From: Paenibacillus_S sp043945595
GTDB taxonomy: Bacteria; Bacillota; Bacilli; Paenibacillales; NBRC-103111
Assembly: GCF_043945595.1 (NCBI RefSeq)
Contig: NZ_JBIFNP010000001.1
Location: forward strand, 3,410,001 to 3,474,000
Direction of reading: 5' to 3'
Length of the DNA stretch: 64,000 bases
Numbering within the stretch: position 1 is the first letter of the stretch; each line of letters opens with the position of its first letter. Position numbers and translations under genes: made by a program. Positions 48,488 through 56,795 of the stretch are shown here, in pieces. Under the pieces are notes generated by a model, which had not been told where the DNA came from, searched no databases, and saw only the letters and a program-made list of their open reading frames with translations.

Positions 48488-49399
48488 ATGGAAGGGCTGG
48501 AAGTCTCCCAATGGAAGGACGCCGCTTCGGCGCTTAATGCCTATGTGCAGCGTTTGAACGGGCCCCAAGGCAAGTTCGAAATCAAATACTGGGGAGCCTC
48601 CCCCGGACTGCTCGCCAATCAGTATCATAAGCATTCCTTTTATGAGGTCTGCCTGTGCACAAGGGGAAGCGGAACGTACCGCGAGCGGGAGGAATGGCAC
48701 CGGATCATGCCGGGAACCGCGTTCTGTTCCCGGCCGGAGATATATCATCAGATCGTACCCGATTCGGACACGGAGCTTTATTTGCTGTTTGTCGCTTTTC
48801 AGCCCGACCCGGATGCACAGCCGCAGGAAACGGCCGCTGCTTTCGGCTTATTGAGGGAGCCGGGCCCGGCCCTGATTCGGCATGCCTCCGGAGCGTCGGC
48901 CGCGCACTTATGGCTGGCGCTGCTGCAGCAGGCAGCCTCCGGCACCGCCTGGGAACGCTCGCCCGGCTTATTGCAAAGCACAGCCTATTCCCTGCTGCTT
49001 TCCTTCCCCGCCTTATTTGCCGGGGAGCGGCTGCAGCCAACCGCTGCCGTTCCCGCGGAACCGCGCAACGCCATCCTGGAGCAGGCGAAGCTCTACATCC
49101 GGGATAATTTGAGCGAGCTTTTGTTCATCGGCCATGTGGCTGATTATTTACATGTATCGGAACGGCATCTCTCCCGGATTTTTAGGCGGGAGCTGCAAAT
49201 TTCAATTGGCGAATACATCCGCCGGGAGCGAATTCGCCGTGCTGCGCAGCTGTTAGCGGAAGGCACGCTGCCTATTAAGGAAATTGCAGAAGGGCTGGGA
49301 TTCGGCACCGTGCATTATTTTTCCCGGGTGTTTCGCAGGGAAGCGGGATGGTCGCCGGCGGCTTACCGCAGAGCGTCCGCTCCTTTACATTCAGATTAG
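48488..49399 (+). CDS. AraC-family regulator with cupin sensor
   Basis: A 303-residue regulator. The N-terminal cupin domain has YHKHSFYEVCLCTRGSGTYR and a following EIYHQIVPDSDTELYLLFV strand pair, and the C-terminal AraC domain has LLFIGHVADYLHVSERHLSR and GFGTVHYFSRVFRREAGWSP. The start at 48488 follows GGAGGAGCGAAA. It shares a 159-base divergent promoter region with the dioxygenase gene. Confidence 0.9.
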   Translation: MEGLEVSQWKDAASALNAYVQRLNGPQGKFEIKYWGASPGLLANQYHKHSFYEVCLCTRGSGTYREREEWHRIMPGTAFCSRPEIYHQIVPDSDTELYLLFVAFQPDPDAQPQETAAAFGLLREPGPALIRHASGASAAHLWLALLQQAASGTAWERSPGLLQSTAYSLLLSFPALFAGERLQPTAAVPAEPRNAILEQAKLYIRDNLSELLFIGHVADYLHVSERHLSRIFRRELQISIGEYIRRERIRRAAQLLAEGTLPIKEIAEGLGFGTVHYFSRVFRREAGWSPAAYRRASAPLHSD

Positions 49400-49425
49400 T
49401 CGGGCGAGGAGCAAGTGCCGCCAGC

Positions 49426-49929
49426 TTACTGTATGGGGATGGAATTTATAAAGAGAAAGCAGCAGGCCGTCGGAATAGATACGACGTACGTGAGCAGCGG
49501 CTTCTTGATATGCAGCCTCAGCATAAAGAACATGCCAATATTAAACAGGAACGAATCGAACAAATTCCATCCGTGCTGATAGGTGAACGTACCGGTCAGC
49601 AGCAGGACCCACTCATTCGCTGTATAAATGCCAATCCACAGCATAAACCAGAGAACCGAATACCTAAGTCCTTTGACCGGATACCTGCCGAGATAAATAA
49701 GCACTGTGCAGGCAAATACGATAAATTCGCCAAAAACGGCTTCAAGCTCATGCCGCAAAGGCCATGTCGGGGCCAATGACCAAAGGCGATGGTTATAGGT
49801 AACATAGTAGTAAAGGGCGTCGATAAGTATAAAATAAACAATGGTGGCATGATACGCACGCCAATTCTTCCAATCTCCCCATCGTACGGCCGCCAAGATC
49901 CAAGAGGAAACGCCAATGATTTCAGCCAT
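49426..49929 (-). CDS. CBO0543 family membrane protein
   Basis: A 167-residue protein with about five membrane helices. RWGDWKNWRAYHATIVYFIL, YYYVTYNHRLWSL and TANEWVLLLTGTFTYQHGWN match the CBO0543 pattern known from sporeforming Firmicutes. Function unknown. Its stop is convergent with the AraC gene. A second, interrupted member lies at 53992-54473. Confidence 0.75.
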   Translation of the reverse strand: MAEIIGVSSWILAAVRWGDWKNWRAYHATIVYFILIDALYYYVTYNHRLWSLAPTWPLRHELEAVFGEFIVFACTVLIYLGRYPVKGLRYSVLWFMLWIGIYTANEWVLLLTGTFTYQHGWNLFDSFLFNIGMFFMLRLHIKKPLLTYVVSIPTACCFLFINSIPIQ

Positions 49930-50131
49930 CGCTGCCCCAATCGAATAAAAGTTTGTTTTCTACCTGTATTCCCATATGACGGTAAATTTATAAATCCCCA
50001 TCCGATTTTTCGGGCAAATCATAGCATCCCCCCAATTGGAGAAGTAGGCGAAGGTTATTCCGGTTATTTTTCGCGGCGCTCCGGTTATCCGCAGAAAATA
50101 AGCTGCACCTTCTTTTCTCTTGCTTTGAATC

Positions 50132-50166
50132 AAAAAAAGCAAATGCAGAATTTCGCTGCATTTGCT
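50132..50166 (-). terminator. Terminator of the aldo/keto reductase gene
   Basis: GCAAATGCAG and CTGCATTTGC form a 10-base-pair stem, followed by seven T on the minus strand. Confidence 0.85.
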
Positions 50167-50194
50167 TCGGTGAAACCAGACCGCGGCGGTGAAG

Positions 50195-51166
50195 CTATTC
50201 AATTAAAGCGGCCGCTTCCTTATAATCCAGTGCGACATCCGCCGCAAGCATGCTGTCTGCAAGATGCTCCTTGTTCTTGCAGCCGATGATCGGAAATACC
50301 GGGAACGGATGAGCCAGCAGATAGGCCAGAGCTATCTGGGTCGAGGTTGCATTGTGCTCGCGTGCAAGCCGCTCCGCCCGTTCCATCCGCTGGATGCTCG
50401 CCGCATTGTGATAAACGCGCGCGGCGCCGCTTCCCTCCGGTAAAGCGCCGGCATCAAGGCTGCGGTATTTGCCGCTGAAATAGCCGTTCGCCTGCGAGCT
50501 GTAAGGAATCGCGGCGATCTGCTCCTGCTCGTGCCATTGCACAAACTCCGAATCCGATACGACCATCGTCGGGTCCGACAACGAGCCTTCATTTACCTGT
50601 CCCAGGTTCCACAGGTTCTGTACGGCGACAAACCCGGTATAGCCCCGGCTTGACGCATATTGATTGGCCTGCTTAATGCGCTCAAGCTTCCAATTCGAGC
50701 AGCCGTAGTAGCGGATATTTCCTTTGCGCACATGGGCCTCCAACAGGTCCACTATCGTTTCAACCGGTATCCGCGGGTCGTCCCGGTGCAAATAGTATAT
50801 ATCGATATAGTCCGTTTGCAGTCTGCGCAGGCTTCCCTCCAGATCGGTACGGATATCCTCTTCCGTGATTCTCCGCCGCTCCGGCTTGTCCAGAAGGGGA
50901 TGCCCGCCCTTGGTGGCAAGTACAATGCGGTTCCGGCTGCCGCGGGACTTTATCCATTGGCCCAAAAACCGTTCGCTGCTGCTCGGCTCGATCGGAAGCC
51001 AGTTCGCATACACTTCGGCCGTATCAATGAAGCTGCCGCCCATCTCGATATAGGTATCCAGCAGGTCATTCGACTCCGCATCCCCAATAGCGCTTCCAAT
51101 ATGGGATGTGCCCAGGCAGATGACGGATGCCCGCAGATCCGTACGGGGAATTTCCTTGTAGTTCAT
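50195..51166 (-). CDS. Aldo/keto reductase
   Basis: A 323-residue NADPH-dependent oxidoreductase. The catalytic Asp, Tyr, Lys and His lie in FIDTAEVYANW, VLATKGGHP and DYIDIYYLHRDD; GCKNKEHLADSM binds the cofactor near the C-terminus. GAGGGGTGAAGGG precedes the start. A second reductase gene lies upstream in the same direction (gap about 70 bases), so they may be co-transcribed. Substrate unknown, probably an aldehyde or sugar. Confidence 0.9.
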   Translation of the reverse strand: MNYKEIPRTDLRASVICLGTSHIGSAIGDAESNDLLDTYIEMGGSFIDTAEVYANWLPIEPSSSERFLGQWIKSRGSRNRIVLATKGGHPLLDKPERRRITEEDIRTDLEGSLRRLQTDYIDIYYLHRDDPRIPVETIVDLLEAHVRKGNIRYYGCSNWKLERIKQANQYASSRGYTGFVAVQNLWNLGQVNEGSLSDPTMVVSDSEFVQWHEQEQIAAIPYSSQANGYFSGKYRSLDAGALPEGSGAARVYHNAASIQRMERAERLAREHNATSTQIALAYLLAHPFPVFPIIGCKNKEHLADSMLAADVALDYKEAAALIE

Positions 51167-51238
51167 CCCTTCACCCCTCTCGCTCCGATAATTTGGATTT
51201 CAGCATTCGCTCGCTTCCGTACGCTCGCTTCGCAAGCG

Positions 51239-52171
51239 TCAGCCCTTCCAAGCCTGCGGATGGCTGTCGTTAACCCAATCAAACGATGCCGCACGCGCGT
51301 TTGACTCTACCTGTTCAGGACTTTTGCAGCCTGGAATGACGCAAGTTACTGCGGAATGCTTCAAGCACCAGGCCAGCGCCCATTCGGCCATGTCCACGCC
51401 CTGCGGAACTTCGTTCGCACGAATTTCCTCGACTGCGCGCAGTCTCGCTTGAGATTGCTCCTGATCGCGGTTCGAGCGGACATCGTTGGACGGAAACACC
51501 GTGCCCGGCTTGTATTTCCCGCTCAGAAAACCGCTTGCCAACGGTACGCGTGCCAATACGCCCAGATCCTGGCGCTCGCATGAAGGAAACACTTCTTGCT
51601 CGGGCGCCTGATCCAGACGGTTATACACGACCTGGAGCGCTTTGGCGTTCACCTGGGTCGCTTTATCCGTTTGGTAAATGTTATCGTTGCGGCTGATTGA
51701 AATGCCCAGATTCCGCACTTTACCTGCCTGCACCTGCTTGTCCAAAGCAGTCCACAGCGCATCATTATCAAAGTCTTCATCGGTGCCTGAATGGAATTGA
51801 TATAAGTCAATATAATCGGTCTTTAAGGATAGCAAAGAGTCGTCAAGCTGCTTCAGCACTTCTTCGGCCGACCAATAATTTTTGGAAGGATTGTTCCGGT
51901 CGGCATGATTATGGCCGAACTTTGTCGCGATAACCCAATCGTTCCGGCTTTTTCTGCGGCTCACATAGTTTCCGATAAAGCTTTCAGACAAGTGATGGCC
52001 GTAGCATTCCGCGGTATCAAGCAGGTTAATGCCCAATTCATGAGCTTTATCGAGAATAAGATCGACTTCATCTTGTGTAAAATCTTTTCCCCAGGCCCCG
52101 CCAAACTGCCACGTGCCTACACCAACGACGGATACCTTCAGTTCCGTGCTTCCGAGTCTGCGATATTTCAT
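51239..52171 (-). CDS. Aldo/keto reductase
   Basis: A 310-residue member of the aldo/keto reductase family, related to the neighbouring one. NLLDTAECYGHHLSES, WVIATKFGHN and DYIDLYQFHSGTD carry the catalytic residues; GCKSPEQVESNA binds NADPH. The start at 52171 follows GAGGAGAGG; the ORF extends seven codons further without a better site. A TTGTTA, 17 bases, TATAAT promoter can be read on the minus strand near 52210-52240. Confidence 0.9.
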   Translation of the reverse strand: MKYRRLGSTELKVSVVGVGTWQFGGAWGKDFTQDEVDLILDKAHELGINLLDTAECYGHHLSESFIGNYVSRRKSRNDWVIATKFGHNHADRNNPSKNYWSAEEVLKQLDDSLLSLKTDYIDLYQFHSGTDEDFDNDALWTALDKQVQAGKVRNLGISISRNDNIYQTDKATQVNAKALQVVYNRLDQAPEQEVFPSCERQDLGVLARVPLASGFLSGKYKPGTVFPSNDVRSNRDQEQSQARLRAVEEIRANEVPQGVDMAEWALAWCLKHSAVTCVIPGCKSPEQVESNARAASFDWVNDSHPQAWKG

Positions 52172-52333
52172 GCGATCCTCTCCTCTATCCATAGTCTTCT
52201 TCTTGACAGCCCCATTATAAATACTAACTGCAGGTATAACAAGGACTGACTTGTAGTATCGTTACTTACCTTAACGTAAATTATGAGGCTTCAAATCGTC
52301 TCCATGTGAGATGAAGAGCGCTCACTTCCTTTA

Positions 52334-52367
52334 AATATTCCTTGACAGGAATATTCCCTGTTGGGTA
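52334..52367 (+). promoter_or_regulatory. Promoter with operator around the -35 box
   Basis: AATATTCC (52334-52341) and GGAATATT (52348-52355) are a perfect inverted repeat that encloses TTGACA (52342-52347), the -35 box of the AHSA1 gene. A TATATT -10 follows about 18 bases later. The placement suggests repression by a dimeric regulator such as an ArsR-type protein, a common partner of AHSA1 genes. The repressor itself is not in this window. Confidence 0.65.
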
Positions 52368-52428
52368 TATTATAAAAGGAGCCGGGAAGCCTTCCCGGTA
52401 CATGAACCTTAATCGGGGAGGAATAACC

Positions 52429-52935
52429 ATGTCGGATATGTTGGTTAAAGCTGAGGGAGAAGTTCTTATATTGGAGCGTGTATTTCATGCTCCGTGCGAG
52501 CTCGTATTTAAAGCGTTTTCAGAAGCGGAGCATCTGAAGCACTGGTGGGGGCCGCGCGGTTGGACGCTGACTGTGTGCAACATTGATTTCCGTCCCGGCG
52601 GCACTTGGCATTATTGCATGAAATGTGTCGATGAGAAGCAGGGCGACTTTTACGGTTATGAATCGTGGGGCAAGGCCATTTATGATGAAATTATTGAAGC
52701 GGAGAAGATCGTCTACGTCGATTACTTCTCGGATGCCGAAGGCACTGAAGCTCCGGGGATGCCTTCATCCCGGATTACGTTGATTTTCGAGGAGCAGGAT
52801 GGCGTAACGAAGCTGATCAACCGGGCTGAATATGCATCCGCCGATGCCCTCAAAGCCGTACTGGATATGGGCATGGAGCAAGGGATCACCGAAACCTGGG
52901 ACCGTCTCTCCGAGCATTTGCAGTCTCTCCTTTAA
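52429..52935 (+). CDS. AHSA1/SRPBCC family protein
   Basis: A 168-residue START-like protein of the AHSA1 type. ILERVFHAPCELVFKAFSEA, LKHWWGPRGWTLTVCNIDF and FRPGGTWHYCM are diagnostic. These proteins form a helix-grip cavity for hydrophobic ligands; the ligand here is unknown. The start at 52429 follows GGGGAGGAATAACC. It has its own promoter and terminator. Confidence 0.9.
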   Translation: MSDMLVKAEGEVLILERVFHAPCELVFKAFSEAEHLKHWWGPRGWTLTVCNIDFRPGGTWHYCMKCVDEKQGDFYGYESWGKAIYDEIIEAEKIVYVDYFSDAEGTEAPGMPSSRITLIFEEQDGVTKLINRAEYASADALKAVLDMGMEQGITETWDRLSEHLQSLL

Positions 52936-53040
52936 GCAGCTCGGCATGGATGCGAAGAAGCTATTCGTGCAGCGCATGCCGGCAGCAGCTGATCGCACCG
53001 TATACCTACTGCAGCTATTTGCAGCGCATAAAGCAACAGC

Positions 53041-53080
53041 AAAGCAAGCCGCCTCATTTTGGGGAGCAGCTTGCTTTTTC
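53041..53080 (+). terminator. Terminator of the AHSA1 gene
   Basis: AAGCAAGC and GCTTGCTT close a stem (loop with CCTC/GGGG pairing), followed by TTTTTCGTTTTT. Confidence 0.7.
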
Positions 53081-53102
53081 GTTTTTACTCATTTTAGGCT
53101 CC

Positions 53103-53855
53103 TCAGCGGGGCCGGTTTCCATAAGGATATGGCTGCTGCGGCGGGTAAGCGTAATTCGGCACAGCCCCCGGATATCGATTCATCGCAGGCGTCATGTAAG
53201 TATTCATGCGCGCATTTGGGTTGACGTTCGGATTGACATTCGGGTTAACATTCGGATTGGCATTCATACTGGCGTTGGATACGTTCGGCTGCGGTTTATG
53301 CTTGTGATGGGTCTGAGCTACGCATTCATCGGTAGGGCCGATAATAATCGTCTCGTTATTCAAAGGCTTAAGCGTTTTTTTCAGCAGCTCTGGATCCAGG
53401 CAGTACGTATGGGAAAGTACCTCGATTGGCGTTTTCGTAAGAATATCGGAGCCGAATATATATTCCGGATACGGCGCGTCGAAGATAGCCAACAGGTGAG
53501 TATTATCTTCTGAAGCAACCTCCCAATGCCACCAGCCCTGCGGGATATTCGCGACTTGACCCGGAATAATCGGTATGTTCGAGACCTGATTATTGAACGG
53601 ATTGATCAGGGAAACGACCGCAGAGCCGGCAATGCAGTATACGAGCTCTGCTGCATTTTGGTGGTAATGAGGCTCTACAACGCGCCCTTTGCTCAAATAA
53701 ATATCAAGCAGCGATACGTCTCCGAGCGTATTTAAATTATCCCGCCCCAACCGGTTAATAAAGTTGTGCGCGTTCCTTGTGGCCAACCGGTTTTTATTGA
53801 TGTCAAAAAAATATTGAACATCCGGACCGGTGTAGTCCATATACGATGTTGCCAT
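53103..53855 (-). CDS. Cupin protein with NPNV repeat tail
   Basis: A 250-residue protein. Residues about 1-175 form an oxalate-decarboxylase-like cupin: GRVVEPHYHQNAAELVYCIA with two metal His and Glu, then PQGWWHWEVAS with another His. The tail is low complexity: NANPNVNPNVNPNVNPNA, followed by Pro-Tyr-rich sequence. The start at 53855 follows GGAG. Similar cupins with sticky tails occur as spore-surface proteins in Bacillales, so a coat role is possible but unproven. Confidence 0.75.
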   Translation of the reverse strand: MATSYMDYTGPDVQYFFDINKNRLATRNAHNFINRLGRDNLNTLGDVSLLDIYLSKGRVVEPHYHQNAAELVYCIAGSAVVSLINPFNNQVSNIPIIPGQVANIPQGWWHWEVASEDNTHLLAIFDAPYPEYIFGSDILTKTPIEVLSHTYCLDPELLKKTLKPLNNETIIIGPTDECVAQTHHKHKPQPNVSNASMNANPNVNPNVNPNVNPNARMNTYMTPAMNRYPGAVPNYAYPPQQPYPYGNRPR

Positions 53856-53991
53856 TCCTTTTACCACTCCGCTTCCTATGTGATTTCTACATAGGCATGA
53901 TATGCGATGGGTGCGGATTCGTGACAAATGACCAGATATTGCCGCAGTCATGCCGCCACTCTATTCATTTTTTGAGACAGACGCCGGGAAG

Positions 53992-54473
53992 CTACTTGTG
54001 CCCGGCCGGCTTCGCAAGCCAGCGGGTAAACTTGTAATTAAGCAGCAGGATGACGAAAAACACGGGGGAAATTAATGCGGAATACCACAGCTTCCACGAT
54101 ACGTAGTAGAACCAGCCGGCTTGTACCGTACTCCACTCATAGACAATCGAGAATAGCGTCCACCCCGCAATATATACAACGTGCTGCAGAATCGGCTTAT
54201 TAAACGGGTACAGGTTCAAATAAAGAATCGAAATCGCCGGGTAAACGAGAAAAATGGGAATCAAACCGATATACTCAAAGCCTTCGTTAAAATATCCGTA
54301 TAAATGATAGTGCAGATTCAGAATCGAATCTACGGTATATTCCAAAATGTAGGCAAATAAAGTGGTGCTGTAGATATCTGACCAGCTTAATTTTTACGAA
54401 TGCAGACAGCCAAAACATTAAATACCAGAATAGAGCCCCACAGATGCAGCCACATGAAACTCAAGCTCGTCAT
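53992..54473 (-). pseudogene. CBO0543-like membrane protein, frame-interrupted
   Basis: A short N-terminal frame from ATG 54473 (MTSLSFMWLHLWGSILVFNV, then LAVCIRKN) stops at once. The rest (SWSDIYSTTLFAYILEYTVD onward, four helices, ending KFTRWLAKPAGHK) runs in another frame to 53992. One missing base in the T run at 54391-54395 explains it; restoring one gives RKKLSWSDIY. GAGG precedes the start. It resembles the CBO0543 protein at 49426-49929 in size and helix pattern. Confidence 0.65.
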
Positions 54474-54704
54474 AGGTAACCTCACAGGATCAGCAGTATT
54501 TTCTTTTATTCAAACGTCCCTAGGCACAAAAAATCCGTATGGATCTCTCTACCGGGATATCCATTAGGAAGTCTTTTTAAAAGATCCGTATAAAAAATAA
54601 GGCAGCTGCGGCTGCTCTAGATCTTATTACAGGAAACTGTATGGATCCGCTCCTCATGCCGTTCGGCAGGATCTCATCTTCCCGAAAATTTTCCCGCCTG
54701 CGAT

Positions 54705-54828
54705 GAGGCCGCTGAAAAAAGCATCGCTTCGAGTACGGAACATTCTTCCGATCGCTGTTGTCCCTGGAACGAACGCATTCGCTTCTACAGAACGATTCCG
54801 CACTCTCCGCTAGTTTTTCAGCGGCCTC
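54705..54828. repeat. Foldback repeat, copy D (124 bp, internally deleted)
   Basis: Ends are a perfect 15-base inverted repeat, GAGGCCGCTGAAAAA and TTTTTCAGCGGCCTC. It matches copies B and C on both flanks but lacks the inner arm: TTGTCCCTGG is joined directly to AACGAACGCATTCG, so the central hairpin is missing. It lies beside the 3' end of the glyoxalase gene. Confidence 0.85.
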
Positions 54829-54841
54829 CCTGCGCCGGAGC

Positions 54842-55195
54842 TTATTCTCCGTGAGATAAAATATTGACGAGCTTCCCGAACGGATCGCGGACATAGAACC
54901 GCCGAACTCCCCAAGGCTCATCCGCAGGCCCATATTCGATAGGAAAACCCGCCTGCTTCATCCGTTCAAAGGCCGTGTCGACATTGTCCACTTCAATTGA
55001 CAGATCAGGAGTAGGGGTGCCCCCGCCTCCCTCCGAGGCGAAGCTGATCTGAATACTCATTTCCTCCACCGACCCGTAGGTCGCAATCCATCCGTGATCC
55101 ATCATTAATTGAAGACCGAGAATATCCTCATAAAACTGTTTGGCTGCGGGGATACGATTTGTTTCAATATTGGCCACGATTCGTTTGACTTTCAT
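54842..55195 (-). CDS. Glyoxalase/VOC superfamily protein
   Basis: A 117-residue vicinal-oxygen-chelate protein. ANIETNRIPAAKQFYEDILG at the N-terminus and RRFYVRDPFGKLVNILSH at the C-terminus are typical. The start at 55195 follows AAAGGAGG; the longer ORF from 55375 overlaps the upstream gene and has no site. Function within the superfamily is open. Confidence 0.85.
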   Translation of the reverse strand: MKVKRIVANIETNRIPAAKQFYEDILGLQLMMDHGWIATYGSVEEMSIQISFASEGGGGTPTPDLSIEVDNVDTAFERMKQAGFPIEYGPADEPWGVRRFYVRDPFGKLVNILSHGE

Positions 55196-55308
55196 GATGA
55201 GCCTCCTTTGAGGGGGGACTCCCCCTATTATTTTACTGCTGCGCTCAGATGAACAGCCGCCCGGCAGGATCATGCCGTTCTTTGCAGGAATCCCCCGCCG
55301 GGCAAGCG

Positions 55309-56685
55309 TTATGGCTGTGATAAAAACTCCACCTGGATTCCCAGACCGGCCAGGCGCTCGAAGTAGTCCGGGCACGTCTTCGAAACGCAGCCGGGATTTA
55401 GAATCCGGATGGGCCCGGCCTTCAGTCCGATCAAGGAAAGCGACATAGCCATTCGATGATCATCATGGGAATCCAGCAAAGCCGGGATCGGTTGGCCGGG
55501 ATAGACGGTCAGCCCGTCCGGACGCTCTTCCACCCGAATGCCCAGCTTGCGCAGCTCTTGACTGACCGCTGCGATCCGGTCGCATTCATGATGCCGGATG
55601 TGAGCCGCATCGGTCAATGTTATCGGCCCGTCGGCGAAGGGCGCCATAGCAGCCAAGGTCAGCGTCTGATCGGACCAGGCGTTCATGTTGAGGCTGAAGC
55701 CTCCCTTCAGCTGCTGCGCGCCCCGAACCTCTACCCAGACGTTTCCCCGAAGAACGGTGCAGCCCATGCGTTCCAGCGCGTTCAAAAACTCCACATCCGG
55801 CTGGGACGTCTCGTACGGGTTAACGCCCGACACACGAATACGTCCGCCCGTCAGCGCAGCGATTGCCCAAAAGTAACAGCAGGTGGACAAATCCGGCTCC
55901 AGGCGGATCGCCTGCGCTTGGTACGTTCCTGGGGAAACCGTAATGGAACGCCCGTCATCCGAAATCTCTGGAGCTATGCCGAAGCTCTCCATCATTTGCA
56001 GGGTCATATCCACATATGCCCTCTGCACTGTCTCTCCGTCGAAATGCACGGTTAACGGCGTTTTGGCGTAGGGGGCCGCTAGCAGCAAGCCGCTGGCAAA
56101 TTGACTCGAGACGGAACCGGGCAGCACACTCTCTCCTCCCTGCAGTCCTGAAGCTTCGAGGGTGAAAGGCAGGCCGCCATCGGCCGCCGTCTGCGTAATA
56201 CGAGCGCCAAGCTGCGATAAGCTATTCAGCAGCGGGGCCATCGGCCTCTCGCTCATCCGCTTGCCGCCTGTGATGCTCCAGGTACCGGTTCCTGCGGCCA
56301 GTGCGCCGGGAAGAAAACGGGCGACCGTCCCGGCGGAGCCGACGTACAACTCTCCCTCCTGAACCGGCCAGACGCCGCCGCAGCCATCCAGAACGACGGT
56401 GTCGCCATCGATGGACAGCTGCACCCCAAGCTTGGTTAAGCAGTCCAGGCACCAGTAAGAATCGTCGCTCTTTAACACGCCTTCGATCTGCGATCTCCCC
56501 TGCGCTAAAGCGGCTATAAGGAAAGCCCGGTTTGTCGCGCTTTTGCTGCCCGAGATTCGAACGGTTCCTTCCACCGGAGCAGCAGGAGCATGAACCGTCA
56601 CTTGCGCCTTATCGTTATGTCTTGACCAAGGGGAACGCGCCTCCAGGTCGGGGATCAACGGTATTGCCGGTTTAACAGACTTCAT
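55309..56685 (-). CDS. aroA: 3-phosphoshikimate 1-carboxyvinyltransferase (EPSP synthase)
   Basis: A 458-residue EPSP synthase of the shikimate pathway, which joins shikimate 3-phosphate and phosphoenolpyruvate. VRISGSKSATNRAFLIAALA binds phosphate, SAGTVARFLPGALAAG is the phosphoenolpyruvate loop with the glyphosate-contact Gly kept, and DHRMAMSLSLIGL is the C-terminal motif. The start is ATG 56685 after GAGAGG; GTG 56694 is an alternative. It stands alone, divergent from a LysR gene, away from other aro genes. Sequence is rather divergent from the usual class I enzymes. Confidence 0.9.
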   Translation of the reverse strand: MKSVKPAIPLIPDLEARSPWSRHNDKAQVTVHAPAAPVEGTVRISGSKSATNRAFLIAALAQGRSQIEGVLKSDDSYWCLDCLTKLGVQLSIDGDTVVLDGCGGVWPVQEGELYVGSAGTVARFLPGALAAGTGTWSITGGKRMSERPMAPLLNSLSQLGARITQTAADGGLPFTLEASGLQGGESVLPGSVSSQFASGLLLAAPYAKTPLTVHFDGETVQRAYVDMTLQMMESFGIAPEISDDGRSITVSPGTYQAQAIRLEPDLSTCCYFWAIAALTGGRIRVSGVNPYETSQPDVEFLNALERMGCTVLRGNVWVEVRGAQQLKGGFSLNMNAWSDQTLTLAAMAPFADGPITLTDAAHIRHHECDRIAAVSQELRKLGIRVEERPDGLTVYPGQPIPALLDSHDDHRMAMSLSLIGLKAGPIRILNPGCVSKTCPDYFERLAGLGIQVEFLSQP

Positions 56686-56694
56686 TGCATTCAC

Positions 56695-56795
56695 CTCTCC
56701 ATTAGAATCAGTTGACTTAACCTGATTATAAAGAGTAGGATGATATAAATGAAATCATATATTACACACATAGATATAGAGGTGCTCTATTTCAT
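56695..56795. promoter_or_regulatory. Divergent aroA/lysR promoter region
   Basis: On the minus strand TTCATT, 17 bases, TATAAT can drive aroA; the weak -35 fits activation. ATATAAATGAAATCATATAT (56743-56762) is an imperfect palindrome containing a T-N11-A pattern, a candidate LysR-type binding site. Confidence 0.45.

Noticed and set aside
8419..54828. CRISPR or insertion sequence as the source of the repeats
   Set aside because: Copies are far apart with no regular spacers and no transposase or cas gene is present.
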